Translations under genes and position numbers: made by a program
Shown: piece by piece, positions 57,301 to 64,000 of the stretch
Layout: each line of letters starts with the position of its first letter
Numbering within the stretch: position 1 is the first letter of the stretch
Notes under the pieces: generated by a model
What the model saw: the letters and a program-made list of their open reading frames with translations, nothing else
Told to the model about the DNA's origin: nothing
The model's database searches: none
Assembly: GCA_943788895.1 (NCBI GenBank)
Contig: CALSRZ010000005.1
Location: 434,001 to 498,000, forward strand
Source of the DNA: an uncultured Pseudomonadales bacterium
GTDB lineage: Bacteria; Pseudomonadota; Gammaproteobacteria; Pseudomonadales; Porticoccaceae
Length of the DNA stretch: 64,000 bases
Direction of reading: 5' to 3'

Positions 57301-60291
57301 CTTGAAACGCCATCGGGCGGCTTTAACCTCAACTGGTTTAAGTTCACGCCGACAGATGAGCCCGCTGGACCAGCGCCAGTAGCGCCAGAACCGCCTACGC
57401 CGCCCGTGCCAGATGGAACATTCTCAATGTACTCCATAGAGAATGACGGCATGCTCGAAGCCAGAGCCACTGATATTAACAGCACCCCGGGGCTAGCCGA
57501 TGGCATTGCCAGTCCGGCTACTGGCAGCTCGCTGGCATTCCACGGTGACAACCTCTCAGGTAACGAAGCCTGGAAGCTAAATATCGGTGAATGGTATGGC
57601 GGCGCCAGCGGAAATTACGGGATGACCCTGGGCATGATGGTCTTCCAGATCCCCAACTTTGGTGATGTCAGCAATCCATTCCTGAGTGCCGAATTTGAGG
57701 TGCTTTTGGACCAGAAGGGCGATGCTCTCGACTTTACCGCTGACCTCTGGGCGGTGCGTTCATCCGCTAGTCCTGACTTACTGCTGAGTGATTGGTATGT
57801 AGGTCCTGATACGGGTGTTGCCGCAGCGGGAAGCTTGATTCAGAGCAGCTACCTTACCCCTGACACTGAGTTGGGAATGGTCACCTCATCAGCGGGTGCC
57901 AACCAGCCGTTGATCGACTACCTGAATGCTCGCTATGACGGTGGCAACGGTGTGGGCGAATATGTCTTTTTCCGGGTTAACAAAGGTGATGAAAATGCCT
58001 TTGTTAATGGCTGGAATGCCTATGTCTTAAAGTCCTCGCAAACTGAGGCAGGCGTCGATGAGGCACCGGAAATCAGGTACACCTCGACGGTTGATCCTAT
58101 AGTGTCGCCCGGAACTGATCCTACGCCAGTTGAGCCCACCCCAGAATCCGCTGTTTCTTATACGGTAACTGCAGCAGGCGCTACTTCAGTGTCAATGCAC
58201 TCAAGTGGATTTGATTGGAACTTGGCCAATGCCTTAGCCGCCGTTGATAACGCTGATGGCACCTGGACAGCAACCATTGATCCAGGCCTTGCACAGGGCA
58301 TGGAGTACAAGTGGATAGTTGACGGTACTGAAGAAGATCTTGCGACACCTTACCGTGCTGGTGAGTGTTCATCAGACAACGTTGCTGGTTACAGTGACAC
58401 CTGGTTTAACCGAACCTGGGCTTATGGCGCAGGCAATGTGACTGGTGATATTGCAGGTACCTGTAGTGGAACTGGTACCGGTGATATAGGTACTGGTAGC
58501 GATGCAGTGCTAAATATTGACGAGACAATCAGTTTCAATGATCAGCTCGTAGACTATGCTCTGGTTGATTCTGGTGACAACACAAGCCAGATAACCGCCG
58601 ATCCTCAAGAGGCGGGCAACTCAGTTGTCTTATCGTCAAAAGTGAGTGATCTCAATGCGGGCACAACTCTGGCTAGTGGCACAATTACTTACCCTCTGAC
58701 GGATACATTAACGCGTCTTTCGATGCGAGTTTACTCGCCATTGGTTGGGGTTCCTGTGCGTATCAAGCTCGAAGAGTCTGGTAATGCTTCTAACAGCGTT
58801 GAAGCAGAAATGCTCACTACGGTTGCTAATCAATGGGAAGTGATTATCTTCGACTTTAGTAACCAGGTCGCCGGAACCACAGCCTTGGATGCCAGCTACA
58901 GCTATGACAGCTTATCGGTCTACTTTGACTATGGTTCGGCGGGCAATGGTGAAACCTATTACTGGGATGATGTGACTTTCCTTGACGAGCCGGTATTTAC
59001 GCCGCCAAATCCAGAGGGAACATTCTCAATGTACTCCATAGAGAATGACGGCATGCTCGAAGCCAGAGCCACTGATATTAACAGCACCCCGGGGCTAGCC
59101 GATGGCATTGCCAATCCGGCTACTGGCAGCTCGCTGGCATTCCATGGCGACAACCTCTCAGGTAACGAAGCCTGGAAGCTGAATATCGGTGAGTGGTATG
59201 GCGGCGCCAGCGGAAATTACGGGATGACTCTGGGCATGATGGTCTTCCAGATCCCCAACTTTGGTGATGTCAGCAATCCATTCCTGAGTGCCGAATTTGA
59301 GGTGCTTTTGGACCAGAAGGGCGATGCTCTCGACTTTACCGCTGACCTCTGGGCGGTGCGTTCATCCGCTAGTCCTGACTTACTGCTGAGCGATTGGTAT
59401 GTAGGTCCTGATACGGGTGTTGCCGCAGCGGGAAGCTTGATTCAGAGCAGCTACCTTACCCCTGAAACTGAGCTGGGAATGGTCACCTCATCAGCAGATG
59501 CTAACCAGCCGTTGATCGACTATCTGAATGCTCGCTACGACGGTGGTAATGGCGTAGGCGAATATGTCTTCTTCCGTATTAACAAAGGTGATGAGAATGC
59601 CTTTGTCGATGGCTGGAATGCCTATGTCTTAAAGTCCTCACAAACTGAGGCAGGCGAGGCTGAGTCTCCGGAAATCAGATACACCTCGACGGTTGATCCT
59701 ATGGCGATGCCTGTGATTAATCCTCCCGAGGAGCCGCCAGAAGAGCCACCAGAAGAACCACCGGTGACCACTGGGGATAATCTGCTTGTCTACGGCGATT
59801 TGGATGATGCTACTGGCTGGACGATGATCAATCACTATGAAGCCGGCAATACCATGGGCGGTGTGAATTTTGTCAATGGTGCGGCAATGCTGGTTGAAAC
59901 AGAGACATATGTTCCGGGTAATTGGAAGCATATAGGTCTCTATACCTCAGTATATTTACAGCCAGGTACCTATCAGTTCGATATGTCTGTGGTCTATGCC
60001 AATTCCAGTGATATCTGGGGTGAGGTTTATATTGGGTCTTCTGAGCCGATTGCCGGCAGCGAATACAGTGGTGACCAGCAGGTGATAAAAGTCTTTAATA
60101 CCTGGGACTGTGCTGGCAAGGTCACCTATTCTGGACTTGCTACGGCATCGGGTTGTGATGCGTCTGCAAATCCCGGGCAGTTCGACATTACCACTGCCGG
60201 AACCTACTACCTGTTGTTTAGAGCTGGTGGTGCTTCCTATGGTACGTTTGGAATTGTGACGGATAACTACTCGATCAAAGCCGTGGAATAG
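54397..60291 (+). CDS. Large modular lipoprotein: GH5-type glucanase, fascin-like, CBM6 and duplicated modules
   Basis: 1964 aa from ATG 54397 (GGGGGA ribosome binding site). Lipobox LAGC; +2 Asp. About 85-365: GH5-type barrel with acid/base Glu214 (AHNEP) and nucleophile Glu312 (CTEFHP). About 405-515: fascin/ricin-like beta-trefoil part. About 540-700, 715-845, 850-985: CBM6-type modules (EAEEW, EAEGY). About 1005-1235 and 1540-1770: two almost identical modules (FSMYSIENDGMLEARATDIN); between them a starch-binding-like and a CBM-like domain. About 1795-1964: CBM4-like end (GDNLLVYGDLDDATGW). Surface enzyme for beta-glucan; specificity not determined. Confidence 0.88.
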   Translation: MLDNHTKPGAFGLGTILRNSLLAVGILALAGCDTGVKNNNEFLEMPENIVDTSAEPNDGPLGEIVDLTLDDVTVRGRPHIDKSLGYNVIRTDLNTALRGVSLSFDGGDPYGSIAAKMPTAAQMESLVVDYGFNTVHVYLEGDAGQNPDPVGTNEALGDELVRLTRDAKMYLIITMGNNGENGAIHSMEKTLGFWEFYGAKYADETHVIFEAHNEPVLGVNGNYNSEDWQRQADMYRTIRTVAPDTMVLLGSFMSFFGGSQAINGADGLAEEFPGIWENAGFAFHAYWNLPEVESTIAAFETSTKYPALMCTEFHPGDTKNGYNEVFESHHIGWTQFEWLGANDLELERFKGYLDSYGTTWRPENPTTTWPANGSPTIAFDQTIGLYSRADEAFLRLDEFLQVIADDRNYDGLGGDEFVVIDAGDDGSVALRASNGKYLTVSGNGEPLKATAFKIGKNQKFQWLELPTGDIALRPWGGSAHLVGTLPSGDGENFGMTGVIGEGVERNGANTYRVASSYTSSIAPLEDLAEIPPGPFHGSPMPVPTNGEGEHALDSLAPNGRLWASDYDYGGEGVAYHDNGARNLGEAYRADEAVDVQSTSEGYTAVGFFETDEWLEYSIDVATAGNYQITLRTASGSGVGGSISVESDCVKLTGDLATPNTNGWDTWQDMTVDVTLKAGVQKLRVVSGGNMNLMNMDIQPGGIGASDYGAGCEWIPPEPDDIYVEAEEWTDVIGSPDGTVSIGATTDSDLSDFVGNFDEDDFIEYAINVPADACYIAEYRVASESGSPGFELSFDGEVKDSFTVPRTGGWTSWVTFQRGIELSEGAQTMRLEALGDSFNINWFKFNQADPEKCLNDGALTIEAEGYNNSIQLPEGEIGTQGAEDEGGGLNVGWIDAGDWMEYAFTVAQDGNYQLSFRAASQSGSNPGINFYLDGSLLVTAAVPSTGGWQTWQTTTGAVVSLVAGEYVLRLETPSGGFNLNWFKFTPTDEPAGPAPVAPEPPTPPVPDGTFSMYSIENDGMLEARATDINSTPGLADGIASPATGSSLAFHGDNLSGNEAWKLNIGEWYGGASGNYGMTLGMMVFQIPNFGDVSNPFLSAEFEVLLDQKGDALDFTADLWAVRSSASPDLLLSDWYVGPDTGVAAAGSLIQSSYLTPDTELGMVTSSAGANQPLIDYLNARYDGGNGVGEYVFFRVNKGDENAFVNGWNAYVLKSSQTEAGVDEAPEIRYTSTVDPIVSPGTDPTPVEPTPESAVSYTVTAAGATSVSMHSSGFDWNLANALAAVDNADGTWTATIDPGLAQGMEYKWIVDGTEEDLATPYRAGECSSDNVAGYSDTWFNRTWAYGAGNVTGDIAGTCSGTGTGDIGTGSDAVLNIDETISFNDQLVDYALVDSGDNTSQITADPQEAGNSVVLSSKVSDLNAGTTLASGTITYPLTDTLTRLSMRVYSPLVGVPVRIKLEESGNASNSVEAEMLTTVANQWEVIIFDFSNQVAGTTALDASYSYDSLSVYFDYGSAGNGETYYWDDVTFLDEPVFTPPNPEGTFSMYSIENDGMLEARATDINSTPGLADGIANPATGSSLAFHGDNLSGNEAWKLNIGEWYGGASGNYGMTLGMMVFQIPNFGDVSNPFLSAEFEVLLDQKGDALDFTADLWAVRSSASPDLLLSDWYVGPDTGVAAAGSLIQSSYLTPETELGMVTSSADANQPLIDYLNARYDGGNGVGEYVFFRINKGDENAFVDGWNAYVLKSSQTEAGEAESPEIRYTSTVDPMAMPVINPPEEPPEEPPEEPPVTTGDNLLVYGDLDDATGWTMINHYEAGNTMGGVNFVNGAAMLVETETYVPGNWKHIGLYTSVYLQPGTYQFDMSVVYANSSDIWGEVYIGSSEPIAGSEYSGDQQVIKVFNTWDCAGKVTYSGLATASGCDASANPGQFDITTAGTYYLLFRAGGASYGTFGIVTDNYSIKAVE
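57415..58100 (+). repeat. 686-bp internal duplication, copy 1
   Basis: Near-identical to 59017-59702 (offset 1602 bp), with only scattered base changes. Encodes the FSMYSIENDG module. Confidence 0.95.
59017..59702 (+). repeat. 686-bp internal duplication, copy 2
   Basis: Second copy of the module at 57415-58100; few substitutions, so a recent or gene-converted duplication. Confidence 0.95.
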
Positions 60292-60301
60292 TGATAGCAG
60301 C

Positions 60302-60339
60302 CTCTGTTTAGCTGGTTTTTATCAACCAGCTAAACAGAG
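60302..60339. terminator. Long hairpin between GH5 and GH17 genes
   Basis: CTCTGTTTAGCTGGTT (60302-60317) is fully complementary to AACCAGCTAAACAGAG (60324-60339), 6-base loop. Followed by TACTTTATT rather than a clean T run. Probable terminator for the GH5 gene. Confidence 0.7.
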
Positions 60340-60356
60340 TACTTTATTCGTTTTGA

Positions 60357-60412
60357 GAAGTGCTTTGTAGAAAAGAGCTTGTAGAAAAAAGCTTGTAGAA
60401 AATAGCCTAGAG
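60357..60412 (-). repeat. Four 14-bp tandem repeats at the end of a GH17 gene
   Basis: On the minus strand: CTCTAGGCTATTTT (with the stop TAG), CTACAAGCTTTTTT, CTACAAGCTCTTTT, CTACAAAGCACTTC. Here the later units keep stops (TAG) only on the opposite strand. Confidence 0.88.
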
Positions 60413-61318
60413 CATCAGAGCCAGCTTTGGTGTTCTGTCTGCTTTATACAGACCCCAGTGCTTTTCTGGTTCCAGGGGATCATCTGAACCCTTCCAGTTT
60501 TCATCGAAAGCTTCGAAGAAATAAACCAACACCTGCTCCCGTTCAGCCCACTCCATCAGCTCCTGATAATACTGCTCCTGAAATGTTTCATTAACATTGT
60601 GCGGCTCGATACCGCGGCCATTGGTATTGGTCGCCCAGCCAGCTTCAGTGATAATAATCTGCTTGTCAGGGTAGGCTTCGGCAACAGCACTGTAGTTTTC
60701 AATCGTGAAGGCCAGGCCCTCTTCAATACTCTTGTACTCCCACACCGGGTAGGTATGGATCGCAATAACATCCAGCTCCTCAGCCAGAGGTTTTAGCTTG
60801 TCCAGCCAGGGCACATAGTTTTCACAGAAAGTTACCGGTTGGGATACACCCTGCTTTAACAGCCTTGCATACCTGACCAGACTTTCAGTGGTTACCATAT
60901 GATCAGTCCAGCTGACCGAGGCTTCATTGCCGAGTGATACAGAGCTAACAATATCCTCATAGGCATTGGTCAATTCGATCAGTCGAGTGATCTGCACTCG
61001 GTTATCTTCTTTGTTGGCCAGCAACTGCTCCGGAGAGTAGGTACCGCCCCAGGGGCATTCTTCATTGTTGACTTCTGCAGTGATATAGGCGCCCAACATA
61101 ACGTCGAAAGACATCTGCTCATTGCGAATCACTGCGAGTACGGTTTCCGAATGCGCATCGCTGGCATAAAGACGCAGAGACTGCCATTCACCTTGTAATA
61201 TATGCAGATCCTGTTTGACCTGCTCATAGGTAGGGATCTCTCCCGACCCCGGGCTCTGCCCATCGCGGTAGCCGGAGTAGCAAATAGCTTTACAGTAGGG
61301 CAGCGGTTGATTGTTCAT
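60407..61318 (-). CDS. GH17 family beta-1,3-glucanase, cytoplasmic
   Basis: 303 aa, a compact (beta/alpha)8 barrel. No signal peptide (starts MNNQPLPYCKAICYSGYRDG). Probable acid/base Glu132 in SLGNEASV and nucleophile Glu225 in ITEAGW, with HTYPVWEY between and FFEAFDENWK near the end. GH17 enzymes act on beta-1,3-glucans; those in marine laminarin loci can be exo-acting. Its start overlaps the stop of the other GH17 by 4 bp, so the pair is translationally coupled. Confidence 0.92.
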   Translation of the reverse strand: MNNQPLPYCKAICYSGYRDGQSPGSGEIPTYEQVKQDLHILQGEWQSLRLYASDAHSETVLAVIRNEQMSFDVMLGAYITAEVNNEECPWGGTYSPEQLLANKEDNRVQITRLIELTNAYEDIVSSVSLGNEASVSWTDHMVTTESLVRYARLLKQGVSQPVTFCENYVPWLDKLKPLAEELDVIAIHTYPVWEYKSIEEGLAFTIENYSAVAEAYPDKQIIITEAGWATNTNGRGIEPHNVNETFQEQYYQELMEWAEREQVLVYFFEAFDENWKGSDDPLEPEKHWGLYKADRTPKLALML

Positions 61319-62214
61319 GATAGTTGTACCGAATATTTAAGTTGTTCGTCTTTATCCCAGAGACCCCAGAACGCGCCGACATCGCCTTCGGCGCCGACTT
61401 TCCAGGATTCATCGAATGACGAGAAATAGAAGATATCAATATTGTCCGCCTGACCCCATTGCTGGGTGTTGAGGAAGTAGCGAATAGCGTTTTCCTGAGA
61501 GGGTTCCGCGCCGTGGAATTTCTCGCCCTGATTGGGCCAGCCGGTTTCAGTGATAATGACTTTTTTACCCGCGGCAACCTTTTGCGTTCTGCGGAACATA
61601 TCCTTCATATACAGCAGCGAGTACTCAATGGCACAGCCTTCCCAGAAGGGATAGCAGTTGGCCAGAATCACATCGCAGATCTCAGTGATCGCCGGGCGAT
61701 CTTCAAATTCGTAATAGGCATCGACATAGCCGACAGGTACGCCGGGCACAGCGTCTTTAACTCGCTGGATATAGCCGAGCAGCTGCTCTTCGGTAAGGTC
61801 CTTGCGGTACATTACCTCATTGCCAACCGCAGCAATATCCACATAACCCTCTTTAGCCAGCTTGATCAGGCCTTCAACTTCCTGCTCATTCTTTTCCAAA
61901 TCATCACCCAGCCAGGCGCCGACCAGAGTTTTTATGCCCATCTGCTTGGCCACGGTGGGGATCAGCTCATTGCCCTGCAGGCATGAAAAGGATCGCACCC
62001 ACTTGATGCTCGGCTCAAGTATCGCCATTCGGCGCTGCACCTGTTCAAGGCTTAGCTCATCACCAGGCTTTTGGCCCTCTTCATAGGCGCTAAAGCCAAT
62101 ACCGTGCATGCCCTGTTTTAAATAGGCATTAAAATATTTGTGTAATTGCAGGCTGCTAACGTTGGTAGGGTCCATCCCCGCAAGGGATAAAATTTTATCT
62201 TCGCGCTTTGACAT
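61315..62214 (-). CDS. GH17 family beta-1,3-glucanase, second copy, cytoplasmic
   Basis: 299 aa, no signal peptide. Probable acid/base Glu133 in AAVGNEVMY and nucleophile Glu223 in ITETGWPNQG; NCYPFWEGC and FYFSSFDESWK match the first GH17. It differs much from its neighbour outside the motifs, so the two probably differ in specificity (chain length or end). First gene of the two-gene operon, divergent from the phosphorylase gene. Confidence 0.92.
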   Translation of the reverse strand: MSKREDKILSLAGMDPTNVSSLQLHKYFNAYLKQGMHGIGFSAYEEGQKPGDELSLEQVQRRMAILEPSIKWVRSFSCLQGNELIPTVAKQMGIKTLVGAWLGDDLEKNEQEVEGLIKLAKEGYVDIAAVGNEVMYRKDLTEEQLLGYIQRVKDAVPGVPVGYVDAYYEFEDRPAITEICDVILANCYPFWEGCAIEYSLLYMKDMFRRTQKVAAGKKVIITETGWPNQGEKFHGAEPSQENAIRYFLNTQQWGQADNIDIFYFSSFDESWKVGAEGDVGAFWGLWDKDEQLKYSVQLS

Positions 62215-62674
62215 TCGCTGACAGAGTCCTTTTGATATTAATTAGAGTGCTTCTAGTAATTAAGGGTCGTTATTTATAGTTATTAGCAGCTTTTTGAAAG
62301 CGCTTTTTATACATATTTTTATAGAGAAATAAAGGCTTGCAGAGGCAGACTGAGATATTGAATTGCAGTTTGACCAGAGCTTTACCTAGTAATGTTGCAA
62401 ATTTTACTTGAGGCAAAATCAACTTACAATCGCGAATCTGTTCAATTTATGCACATATAACAGCCTAAAAGCTGATTATTTGGGCTCTAGAGTTGCGAAA
62501 TTGCTGGTGTAACCTTAGGATACTGCCCGACAATTTATGGACAGCGTCGCTACTAGCCCCTCAGAACTTAAAAGGTCTGAAAAAAGGGCAGCATGGAAAG
62601 AGACTGAATAAATATTCTCCGTTGTGGAATTTTCACGGCGGGGATAACAAAAAAACACATGATTTAGGGTACCC
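62215..62674. promoter_or_regulatory. Divergent promoter region with LacI-type palindrome
   Basis: No gene. AAAGCGCTTT (62297-62306) is a perfect palindrome like LacI/GalR-family operators and stands 83 bp before the GH17 start. An in-frame ORF at 62493 has no supporting features. Confidence 0.4.
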
Positions 62675-64000
62675 ATGACTCAACGACAAATCCATATAGG
62701 TAAACAACTTCTGCAACAGAATAAGACAGAAGTCAGTGGACAGTATGTAAAGATAGAGGGCGAAGACTTCTATCAAATCGCTAACTATGACCAGATGAAA
62801 GATTTCTTTATCAGTGTCGTCAGCGATTCCAATCACTGGATGTTTATCTCTACTCGCGGTGGACTTACAGCCGGCCGAATTAATGCGCAGAGTGCGTTAT
62901 TCCCCTACTACACCGATGACAAGATCAGCGATGGATCACCGTTCACTGGCAGTCGCACCATTGCTATGGTCACTGCTGGCGATAAGACCTCGCTCTGGGA
63001 GCCATTGTCTGAGCAGCATGCAGGTGCCTACAAGCTTACCCGTAACCTTTATAAGAATGTCTACGGCGACAAGTTGATCTTTGAAGAGATCAATCACGAT
63101 CTCGGTCTGACCTTTAGCTACGCATGGCGAACTTCCGATAAGTTTGGTTTTGTTAAAACCTCCAAGCTTGTCAATAACAGCGATCAGGCTGTCTCCGTTG
63201 AGATTCTCGACGGTATTGAAAACCTAATTCCCTACGGTGTTGAATCCGATGTGCAGAACTCCTTGAGCTGCCTGGTCGATGCCTACAAGAAAAATGAACT
63301 GCAGGCAGATTCCGGTGTTGGTCTCTACAGCATGAGCTCAATTCTGGTTGACCGTGCAGAACCCAGCGAAGCACTTTCTACAACCGCTGTCTGGTCTGTA
63401 GGTCTGCCTAACTCTAAGAAGCTGGTTTCTTCAATTCAGCTGGATGAGTTTCGTCAAGGTTCAAATATTGAACAAGAAACAGATGTTCGCGGCCGTCGCG
63501 GCGCCTATTTCGTCAATGACACAGTTAACCTTGCTGCACAGGCTGCAGAGAGCTGGAGCATTGTTGCCGACCTCAATCAGGGTCCTGCAGATGTTAGAGA
63601 GCTTATTGCATTCCTTAACAGCAACAATGATATTGCCGAGCAGATCGAAAGCGATATTGCTCTGGGTTCATTAAATCTTGCGCGAATCGTTGGTACCTCA
63701 GACGGTTTGCAGGTCACTGAAGATCGACTCAGTGCCAATCACCATTTTGCCAACGTGCTGTTTAATGTGATGCGCGGTGGTCTGTTTGTCGACAACTACG
63801 CCGTCGATAAGCAGGATCTAATTGGTTTTGTAAAAGGCTTTAACCGTGGCGAGTTTGAAAAGTTTGCCGGTTTCTTTGCCGAGCTGGATGACAGCTTCCA
63901 CTACAGCGATTTAATTGCAGCCGCCGAAAAGCAGGGCGAAGCCAGCTTGCAGCGTCTGTGTATGGAATATCTGCCACTCTCCTTTAGCCGTCGTCACGGT
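62675..64000 (+). CDS. GH149-like beta-1,3-glucan phosphorylase (3' end outside window)
   Basis: 442 codons visible from ATG 62675, open to the right edge. No signal peptide. Large N-terminal beta-sandwich (FISVVSDSNHWMFISTRGGL, FPYYTDDKISDGSPFTGSR) typical of the GH94/GH149/GH161 phosphorylases, and LPLSFSRRHG at the edge, which I associate with GH149. Such enzymes split beta-1,3-oligoglucans with phosphate into glucose-1-phosphate in the cytoplasm. The start is a weak ribosome binding site (GGGTACCC). The GH149 call rests on memory of the family and on context. Confidence 0.65.
   Translation, partial: MTQRQIHIGKQLLQQNKTEVSGQYVKIEGEDFYQIANYDQMKDFFISVVSDSNHWMFISTRGGLTAGRINAQSALFPYYTDDKISDGSPFTGSRTIAMVTAGDKTSLWEPLSEQHAGAYKLTRNLYKNVYGDKLIFEEINHDLGLTFSYAWRTSDKFGFVKTSKLVNNSDQAVSVEILDGIENLIPYGVESDVQNSLSCLVDAYKKNELQADSGVGLYSMSSILVDRAEPSEALSTTAVWSVGLPNSKKLVSSIQLDEFRQGSNIEQETDVRGRRGAYFVNDTVNLAAQAAESWSIVADLNQGPADVRELIAFLNSNNDIAEQIESDIALGSLNLARIVGTSDGLQVTEDRLSANHHFANVLFNVMRGGLFVDNYAVDKQDLIGFVKGFNRGEFEKFAGFFAELDDSFHYSDLIAAAEKQGEASLQRLCMEYLPLSFSRRHG

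Noticed and set aside
62493-62678. 61-aa ORF before the phosphorylase gene
   Set aside because: No ribosome binding site or recognisable sequence; lies in the divergent promoter region.

Overview
The window looks like a chromosome segment of a marine, polysaccharide-degrading gammaproteobacterium, probably of the Cellvibrionales/SAR92-Porticoccaceae type. This is inferred from the laminarin (beta-1,3-glucan) enzymes, the proteobacterial TonB-dependent receptors (no SusD partners), a PhoB/PhoR/Pst cluster with classical Pho boxes, and a tmRNA whose tag is ANDDNYALAA. Taxonomy is an inference, not a search result.

Layout. 1-2.0 kb: arsenate detoxification pair (ArsJ exporter, cut by the window edge, and its partner GAPDH). 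2.3-3.1 kb: a small membrane protein and a SlyD-like FKBP isomerase. 3.3-12.1 kb: the phosphate regulon, phoB-phoR, a porin, pstSCAB and phoU. 12.3-18.2 kb: a TonB-dependent receptor and a duplicated repeat lipoprotein, preceded by phased PhoB half-sites and therefore probably a phosphate-starvation uptake pair. 18.6-24.4 kb: two paralogous TTG-start lipoproteins with shared binding-like modules; the second carries a GH81 endo-beta-1,3-glucanase split by three single-base frameshifts. 24.5-30.5 kb: housekeeping genes (GST, dxs, ispA, xseB, an HNH protein, an SNF-family transporter). 30.66-31.05 kb: ssrA (tmRNA). 31.05-41.03 kb: a 10-kb island in the 3' end of ssrA, bounded by 123-bp direct repeats, with a frameshifted tyrosine integrase, AlpA-like regulator, primase/helicase, HGG-motif protein and A/T-rich cargo of unknown function. 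41.0-41.4 kb: a hairpin-rich mosaic with further partial copies of the ssrA tail. 41.6-64 kb: RCC1/dockerin-like secreted protein, GH30, membrane AraC regulator, GH16-like lipoprotein without visible catalytic residues, frameshifted TonB receptor, 1964-aa GH5 multi-CBM lipoprotein, two GH17 enzymes without signal peptides, and the start of a GH149-like beta-1,3-glucan phosphorylase.

How it works together (inference). Surface lipoproteins (GH81, GH5, GH16-like, CBM-like) bind and cut laminarin, GH30 trims beta-1,6 branches, the TonB receptor imports oligosaccharides, and cytoplasmic GH17 plus the phosphorylase finish degradation. The phosphate block senses starvation (PhoR/PhoB/PhoU), opens a porin, imports phosphate (Pst) and expresses a second outer-membrane system. 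The arsenate pair would handle arsenate entering with phosphate.

Two cross-cutting features stand out: short 13-14-bp tandem repeats, mostly containing a stop codon in each unit, that start at or near the ends of many genes; and single-base indels, often in homopolymers, that break at least three genes and could be sequencing error or decay.
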